NCBI GenBank assembly: GCA_964398485.1
Contig: CAYNMD010000003.1
Location: 1-64,000, forward strand
Origin: SSEF01 sp964398485
GTDB taxonomy: Bacteria; Patescibacteriota; Minisyncoccia; Moranbacterales; UBA1568
Length of the DNA: 64,000 nucleotides
Direction: 5' to 3'
This document shows positions 59,781 through 64,000 of this stretch, piece by piece; within the stretch, counting starts at the first letter, position 1; every line of letters begins with the position of its first letter. Both the position numbers and the translations under genes were made by a program. Below the pieces are notes generated by a model that saw only the letters and a list, made by a program, of their open reading frames with translations, was not told the origin of the DNA and did not search any database.

Positions 59781-60863
59781 ATGCTTGACATGATACTGCA
59801 CCCGAGAACAATCGCGGTGCTCTGTGGTGGCTGGCCCACTATCGAATTTCACGAGAAGCTTGTCCGTGGGAAAAAACGGCTAATCGGCTCACCCAATCGA
59901 GCGATGAAAAGGCTCCACGAGCTCTTTGGCCAATACCTCAAGCAAGCTATCAGCGCGACCAGAAGCGATGGCTATGGGGTGCGCAAGCTTCCTTCATCAT
60001 TTGGTTGTGTACCGGGTTCGAACCCGATGAAAAATGCCAACGAGCATGCCAAAGGTCAGTGGTGCTTCTATATCACTGACCTTTTTGACGCTTATGGCCA
60101 CGTTTCGCTAGAGCGACTGGCACGTTTAGTGACCTTCATCCTTCGTTATGAGGACTACGCTGATGAGGTTTCGCTTGGCTGGTTTGGTCTCGATGATCGC
60201 ACAGAGTATCTGACACGTGACTCCGCGTATGCGCCTACGCTAAGTTTTCTGCGGGCTCACTTTGCTGGGCAATACGGAAGAGGATTGGCTATTGGGGGAC
60301 CGCTATCGCCGTACCTCATGAACCTCTACTGCGAAGTGTTTGTTGACATGCCGCTCCGCAAACTCTGCGAACGACGTGAAATTACCTACACTCGCTATGT
60401 TGATGACCTGGTTTTTTCGGCCAATCAGTTCATTGGAAGAGAGACAAGAAGGAGAATTCGGGCCATCATTGAGCGTGGCGGCTTTAGCGTCAATCACAAG
60501 AAGTCGTGGGTGAGACTCCACTCAATGGGTCAGGCGAGCGTGACCAAGTGGGGTATCGAACGCCAAGCTAACGATGGGCGGGTACTACGTATCACCTACC
60601 CTCAGCGCAAGCGGCGACTCCTCCACGGCATCATCCACAGTTATCTCACCCAACAAATGGACTGGCCGGAAAAGGTAAGTGGCTGCGTAGCAGAGTTCCT
60701 CTACTACTACAAACAAGCGGAGCGGAGCGGGATGCTCACTGCTACCGACCACAAGACAATGGAGCTGTGCCTACAGTTCAAGACTGAGTGGGACAAGTAC
60801 GGTGGGCCCAAGTACCAATTGGGTCGACGCTATCAGGCAAAACTTCGTGCGAGAAAGCGCTGA
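59781..60863 (+). CDS. Retron-type reverse transcriptase
   Basis: 360 residues. RT finger motif GKKRLIGSPNRAMKRLHELF (30-49), then NANEH (85-89) matching the retron NAxxH region X, then YITDLFDAYGHV with catalytic Asp100, IGGPLSP (171-177), the active-site YVDD (206-209), and GGFSVNHKK followed by VTK (254-256) near where retrons have VTG. SP and not SQ in motif 4 argues against a DGR enzyme. ATG chosen because GGGAG lies 6 nt upstream; a longer frame would run through the leader RNA. GC-rich codons. No effector gene is co-transcribed: the next gene has its own promoter. Confidence 0.8.
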   Translation: MLDMILHPRTIAVLCGGWPTIEFHEKLVRGKKRLIGSPNRAMKRLHELFGQYLKQAISATRSDGYGVRKLPSSFGCVPGSNPMKNANEHAKGQWCFYITDLFDAYGHVSLERLARLVTFILRYEDYADEVSLGWFGLDDRTEYLTRDSAYAPTLSFLRAHFAGQYGRGLAIGGPLSPYLMNLYCEVFVDMPLRKLCERREITYTRYVDDLVFSANQFIGRETRRRIRAIIERGGFSVNHKKSWVRLHSMGQASVTKWGIERQANDGRVLRITYPQRKRRLLHGIIHSYLTQQMDWPEKVSGCVAEFLYYYKQAERSGMLTATDHKTMELCLQFKTEWDKYGGPKYQLGRRYQAKLRARKR

Positions 60864-60965
60864 GATAGAGACAATGGTCTTACTCGGCGCTTGTTTTTTA
60901 TTTGAAATCAATGCCACAGAAGCCATAGCCAAGAAGAGGAGAAAAGGGTAGGATGGAGGTGAACG

Positions 60966-60971
60966 TATACT
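60966..60971 (+). promoter_or_regulatory. -10 box before the DUF1189-like gene
   Basis: TATACT only 9 nt before the ATG, predicting a very short or absent 5' leader. Confidence 0.5.
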
Positions 60972-60980
60972 CTTTATCCT

Positions 60981-61946
60981 ATGCTCGAAAAACTCAAGAA
61001 CATCTTCTATCGACCAGACTTTTTTCGAAGACAAGAATTTACTACTGGTCAGGCGCTCTCATTTTATTCCCTCTCCGTTTTCTTTCTCGTTCTTGGTCTT
61101 TCACTGATCCTTATCCCAGCCGCCTGGGGGATAAACCGTTTTTTTGAGTCAGCCCAGTGGCAAGAACAAAAGCAAATTATCGAGACACTCTATCCAGCTG
61201 GTCTCGTGCTTACTTTGGAACATGGCAAACTGACTACCAATCAAGCTGCCCCCGTTGTTATTCCCTTTCCCAAGGAATGGGTAAAAAATGGTGCCTGCAA
61301 CAAAAAGAAACATTGTGAACAGCGCGAACTTCCAGTGAATCTCTTGGTGATAGATAAAAGTGCTGAGCTCTCTCGCAAAGCTATCGAGTCTCGTGATACC
61401 CTCGTTCTCGCAAGTGAAACCGAAATTGGCATGAGCAACCCTCGTCGAGGTGAAACCAGAATATTTAGTACGGCTGAATTCAACTTTGATCAAAAGATTG
61501 TCGTAAATAAGGACTCCTTCGTTTACTGGATAAATCGAGGAGCGAGTATAGTTCAAACAGCTATCCTTTTTCTCCTTGCTGTGCTCCCACTCATCATGTT
61601 TGTGGTGCTTTGGGTAGGGTACATCATGTACAGTCTCTTGGGCGCACTCGTGGTATGGCTCGCTGCTCATATCAGAAATCACCGGCTTACGTATGGGCGG
61701 GCATATCTTTCGACACTCTATTTGCTCCCAGCCTCATTTCTTATGATGGTGGTTATGTCAGCAATGAGTTATCGTATCCCGCTTCTCTTTACGATTATTC
61801 TCTTTGGTATGGCGCTCCTCAATTTTGACCGGCGGGCCAAGGAAAAAGTTCTTCCAGGGCCATTTACTGATACTCATGCAGCTGTAATCCAAGAGGCCCC
61901 AACCACTCCTGCACGACCAACTTCTGAGAATAAAGAGATCTCATAG
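60981..61946 (+). CDS. DUF1189-like polytopic membrane protein
   Basis: 321 residues. An N-terminal helix (about 27-50), a 130-residue external domain containing LEHGKLTTNQ and VLVIDKS-like strands, then three or four C-terminal helices (about 190-285) and a Pro/Thr-rich tail. The layout matches DUF1189 (YvdJ-like) proteins; the similarity is moderate. Two cysteines sit in the external domain. Core-style codons and promoter. Confidence 0.6.
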   Translation: MLEKLKNIFYRPDFFRRQEFTTGQALSFYSLSVFFLVLGLSLILIPAAWGINRFFESAQWQEQKQIIETLYPAGLVLTLEHGKLTTNQAAPVVIPFPKEWVKNGACNKKKHCEQRELPVNLLVIDKSAELSRKAIESRDTLVLASETEIGMSNPRRGETRIFSTAEFNFDQKIVVNKDSFVYWINRGASIVQTAILFLLAVLPLIMFVVLWVGYIMYSLLGALVVWLAAHIRNHRLTYGRAYLSTLYLLPASFLMMVVMSAMSYRIPLLFTIILFGMALLNFDRRAKEKVLPGPFTDTHAAVIQEAPTTPARPTSENKEIS

Positions 61947-61972
61947 CAAGTAATACGTTTAATAACATTGTT

Positions 61973-62137
61973 ATGGACAAAGTGAAAGTAGAAAATCATA
62001 GTTTTACAGCGTTCTCATGGTGCGCAGGTTGGCTCTTCACGGTCGGTTTTCTTGGTCTTTCTTTTTGGAAGGGAGTCTTGGCTATCGCTATCTGGCCATA
62101 CTATATCGGGGAATACGTAAGTAGTCTCATAAGATAG
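61973..62137 (+). CDS. 54-residue membrane protein
   Basis: A short frame with a Trp-rich central helix (CAGWLFTVGFLGLSFWKGVLAIAIWPYYIGEYVSSLI) after a charged N-terminus. Two close helices are likely. It lies 26 nt after the DUF1189-like gene. The composition is typical of small CPR membrane proteins; not assignable. Confidence 0.55.
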   Translation: MDKVKVENHSFTAFSWCAGWLFTVGFLGLSFWKGVLAIAIWPYYIGEYVSSLIR

Positions 62138-62162
62138 GAAAATAAAACCGTTTATACCCAAA

Positions 62163-62594
62163 ATGGATCGTATGGCTGAACTGAAGACCAAGGTAAATAA
62201 CAAAAGTCCATTGGCTTTTATCAAGACTATTGCTAATGAAGAGAAACGTAAGGATGCAGAGCAGTTACTCAGGATTTTTACTGAAGTAACTGGAGAGAAA
62301 CCAAGGATGTGGGGTGAGAGTATTATTGGCTACGGGCAATATCACTACGAATCAGAACGAAGCAGTCAAAAGGGCGATTGGCCACTGACTGGTTTCTCGC
62401 CACGCAAAGCAGCATTGACGATATATATCATGCCTGGTTTTGAGGCCTACGCTGATCTCATGAAGGATCTCGGCGCATGTAAGACGAGTCGATCTTGCCT
62501 CTACGTAAAACATCTCTCTGATCTTCATATCCCTACGCTCAAAAAACTCATCAAATGCTCCGTGACTGATATGCGCCGTAAATATAACGCCTGA
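62163..62594 (+). CDS. DUF1801 domain protein
   Basis: 143 residues. RKDAEQLLRIFTEVTGEKPRMWGESIIGYGQYHYES, FSPRKAALTIYIMPGFEAY, and a C-terminal CLYVKHLSDLHIPTLKKLI are characteristic of DUF1801. An alternative start lies four codons downstream. No SD. A second family member is encoded at 8969. Confidence 0.85.
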   Translation: MDRMAELKTKVNNKSPLAFIKTIANEEKRKDAEQLLRIFTEVTGEKPRMWGESIIGYGQYHYESERSSQKGDWPLTGFSPRKAALTIYIMPGFEAYADLMKDLGACKTSRSCLYVKHLSDLHIPTLKKLIKCSVTDMRRKYNA

Positions 62595-62675
62595 TGTTTG
62601 CAGGTGACTTTGTTGACGCAGTTTCTTTTTTCGTATACAACAGCAGTATCATAGCTATCTCTTGGAGAGGGACCT

Positions 62676-63047
62676 ATGTCCAAGTCGCTTTTATTGGCTT
62701 GTCTCGTGGCAGCTATCGCGCTCGCCACTTGCAGCGGAAAGAAGGCTCACTCACAGGCAAGATCAATTCCGACCGTTCCGGACTATGAGATCAAAGCGGT
62801 CGAAGCCGCCTGTGAACATGGGGGGACAGTACTCCATTTCCTTCTTCGAGAAACTGAGGGGGAGAAACAGCCGATCACCAAGAAGATGTACTGCATCGAT
62901 AAACAAGGGCGGCGGGTGCTCCGTATCGAATGCAGTCACCAACGCTCTCGCTGCGAAACGCCAGTGGTGACCGAGGATTCAGTCGAGGGATTCAGACAGC
63001 TCCTTCGTGTTATGGAGGGCAATCCCAACACTGGTATCGATACCTGA
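62676..63047 (+). CDS. Small secreted lipoprotein, SD-bearing
   Basis: 123 residues. SKSLLLACLVAAIALATC has a basic start, hydrophobic core and LATC lipobox, so Cys19 should be diacylated by Lgt (15524). The mature part has four further cysteines and no known domain. GGAGAGG lies 5 nt before the ATG; a TTGACG/TATACA pair with a short 15-bp spacer lies upstream, and a strong terminator downstream. GC-rich. Confidence 0.68.
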   Translation: MSKSLLLACLVAAIALATCSGKKAHSQARSIPTVPDYEIKAVEAACEHGGTVLHFLLRETEGEKQPITKKMYCIDKQGRRVLRIECSHQRSRCETPVVTEDSVEGFRQLLRVMEGNPNTGIDT

Positions 63048-63061
63048 GTTATGTTCAATCC

Positions 63062-63101
63062 TGGGCCACGTCCACATGTCTGGAGGTGGCCCAAGCTTTT
63101 T
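63062..63101 (+). terminator. Terminator of the lipoprotein gene
   Basis: TGGGCCAC pairs with GTGGCCCA and is followed by AGCTTTTTAT. Confidence 0.85.
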
Positions 63102-63103
63102 AT

Positions 63104-63142
63104 AAAAAGAAGGCCCACCGACCGGTCTCAGTCAGGTGGGTT
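63104..63142 (-). terminator. Terminator of the 119-aa orphan gene
   Basis: On the minus strand CCCACC pairs with GGTGGG, followed by CCTTCTTTTTAT; it is convergent with the lipoprotein terminator. Confidence 0.7.
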
Positions 63143-63176
63143 CCTTATTTGGCCAAGTTTGGCCGTTGCACTGTTC

Positions 63177-63536
63177 TCAGGTAGCAGCGTTCACATCAGC
63201 GGGCGTGAGCTGAATACTTCCATCCGGATGCAGCAGGACGAGATAGCTCGGCCGCTCCTTATTGGCATCGAGATCAGGCCGATTTGGCACTCTCAAACGA
63301 GGAAAGATGTCCAGATGACCACCCGAAGCAGTGGGGTAGAACTGTCCTTCAGCATGAGTGACGTACCGCACGCCATCCTGCGTCACCCACTTGAGACGAA
63401 GACTGTCTCCATCACGATCCTTGATGTCTTCAGTGATGATGGCATCGTTCGCCGGTACCCGGCAATCGAAACACTGTCTCAGAGCCAAGGCAAAGGCATT
63501 GCGAGCCAGCTGGGCAACTTCTTGAGAAAATGACAT
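63177..63536 (-). CDS. Orphan hypothetical protein, 119 aa, SD-bearing
   Basis: Soluble; a helical N-terminus (SQEVAQLARNAFALALRQCF) then beta-rich sequence with Asp-rich turns (DRDGDSLRLKWVTQDGVRYVTHAEG). Not recognised. AGGAG lies 7 nt before the ATG and a terminator follows. GC-rich. Confidence 0.6.
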   Translation of the reverse strand: MSFSQEVAQLARNAFALALRQCFDCRVPANDAIITEDIKDRDGDSLRLKWVTQDGVRYVTHAEGQFYPTASGGHLDIFPRLRVPNRPDLDANKERPSYLVLLHPDGSIQLTPADVNAAT

Positions 63537-63623
63537 GGCGAATCTCCTGTGGATGAGAATCAGGGAGAGCGATGCTACCCATCACTCATGGCGCTACCTT
63601 GGCATACTCCTTGTTTTTGGTCA

Positions 63624-63665
63624 AGAAAAAGAAGAGCAGCAGACCCTCGGTGAGAATCTACTGCT
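63624..63665 (-). terminator. Terminator after the 61-aa membrane protein gene
   Basis: On the minus strand AGCAG pairs with CTGCT (inner AGA/TCT), followed by CTTCTTTTTCTT. Confidence 0.55.
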
Positions 63666-63697
63666 AAAGCAGTCCGCCCAGCGCCAGTCCCTGATGA

Positions 63698-63883
63698 CTA
63701 GACGCCGTGCTTGACCTCGTCGGGCATATGGGTGGTCATCCCATTCATGGTGTCATCATCACCATCGAGGAGGCTGTCATAGGGAACGGGATCACCTCGA
63801 AAGCGCTTGAACACTGACACGATGATGAGTCCCGCCACCAGGACCAAAAGTCCGAGGAGAAGGGTGGTAAACCAGGTGGGCAT
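63698..63883 (-). CDS. Orphan single-helix membrane protein, 61 aa, SD-bearing
   Basis: PTWFTTLLLGLLVLVAGLIIVSVFKRFRG is one transmembrane helix with a basic cytoplasmic flank, then an acidic tail (SLLDGDDDTMNG). GGAGGT is 5 nt before the ATG, which rejects a longer frame reaching the window edge. Not recognised. Confidence 0.6.
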   Translation of the reverse strand: MPTWFTTLLLGLLVLVAGLIIVSVFKRFRGDPVPYDSLLDGDDDTMNGMTTHMPDEVKHGV

Positions 63884-63954
63884 CGAGTACCTCCAGGGCG
63901 TCAGTTGACGATACTTTATCCCTACCATAATCTCTCGAAACGAGCAAATGTAAT

Positions 63955-63982
63955 TTGGTTCTTTGTCAAAGAGCAGTATACT
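63955..63982 (+). promoter_or_regulatory. Promoter reading out of the window
   Basis: TTGGTT and TATACT with a 16-bp spacer, followed by CAAAAG; same style as the core-gene promoters, presumably driving a gene beyond position 64000. Confidence 0.5.
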
Positions 63983-64000
63983 CAAAAGAAAACATCCTAT

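Noticed and set aside
60016..60037. A GGTTCGAACCC T-arm-like sequence suggesting a tRNA gene
   Set aside because: It lies inside the reverse transcriptase frame (VPGSNPM) and no acceptor, D or anticodon arms can be drawn around it.
59781..60863. Reverse transcriptase of a diversity-generating retroelement
   Set aside because: Motif 4 reads IGGPLSP, not the DGR-type SQ form, NAxxH is present, and no template/variable repeat pair or lectin-fold target was seen in the window.
1..64000. CRISPR array, rRNA or tRNA genes
   Set aside because: No regularly spaced direct repeats, rRNA core sequences or tRNA cloverleaves were found on either strand.
1..64000. UGA recoded as glycine (Gracilibacteria/Absconditabacteria code)
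   Set aside because: TGA ends several well-defined genes at the expected position, for example hsdM and scpB, and no in-frame TGA interrupts conserved genes.

Overview
The window looks like a chromosome segment of a Patescibacteria (Candidate Phyla Radiation) bacterium, probably Parcubacteria-like. Evidence: housekeeping operons are broken up and shuffled (rplU and rpmA are 15 kb apart on opposite strands), AlaRS is short, a T4SS-pilin-like membrane module is fused to an adhesin, single-domain membrane proteins are common, and most core genes start without a Shine-Dalgarno (SD) sequence or almost leaderless. TGA is used as a normal stop, so this is not a UGA-recoding CPR lineage. The exact lineage cannot be read from this sequence.

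Layout. 0-2.1 kb: 3' end of mnmA, a GC-rich orphan gene and a kinase-fold protein. 2.1-8.7 kb: type I restriction-modification locus (hsdR, hsdM, hsdS) with a HEPN/Ymh protein and a DUF3800 protein inserted between hsdM and hsdS. 8.7-13.4 kb: run of small soluble and membrane proteins (two DUF1801/SRPBCC-type folds, VOC, YdeI/OmdA, YgjP peptidase, GIY-YIG, TspO, DUF1428). 13.4-31.9 kb: mutY, AI-2E exporter, lgt, two lysozyme-like paralogues, DMT transporter, TIM-barrel glycosidase, rRNA methylase, HAD phosphatase, VanZ, an HRDC-XseA fusion with XseB, a two-subunit 2-oxoacid:ferredoxin oxidoreductase, a large FN3/Ig adhesin ending in tandem pilin-like helices, rpmA and an MFS transporter. 31.9-44.5 kb: scpAB, D-Ala-D-Ala carboxypeptidase, mraY, pgk, eno, pfkB-family kinase, FtsA, a baseplate-J-like membrane protein and alaS, mostly co-directional. 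44.6-50.9 kb: rplU, recR, dnaB, cysS, corA and yidD with two orphan genes. 50.9-52.5 kb: six GC-rich small genes, four of which share a Cys4 pattern. 52.6-56.1 kb: CIRCE-controlled hrcA-orf-grpE-dnaK without dnaJ. 56.1-64 kb: accessory island.

The island holds a HEPN-like gene, three minus-strand orphan genes that reuse the same terminator (two also reuse the same promoter), DUF3467, a promoter-driven structured RNA of about 160 nt, and a retron-like unit: a GC-rich leader closed by an 11-bp inverted repeat followed by a reverse transcriptase with NAxxH and YVDD motifs. After that come a DUF1189-like membrane protein, another DUF1801 protein, a small lipoprotein and two further orphan genes.

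The most striking whole-window pattern is a split in gene style. Core genes have AT-leaning codons, TATACT-type promoters and essentially no SD. About sixteen scattered orphan genes are GC-rich, carry clear SD sequences and usually have their own promoter or terminator hairpin. The retron-like RT and the Cys4 gene array belong to this second style. This suggests a distinct imported or specially expressed gene class.
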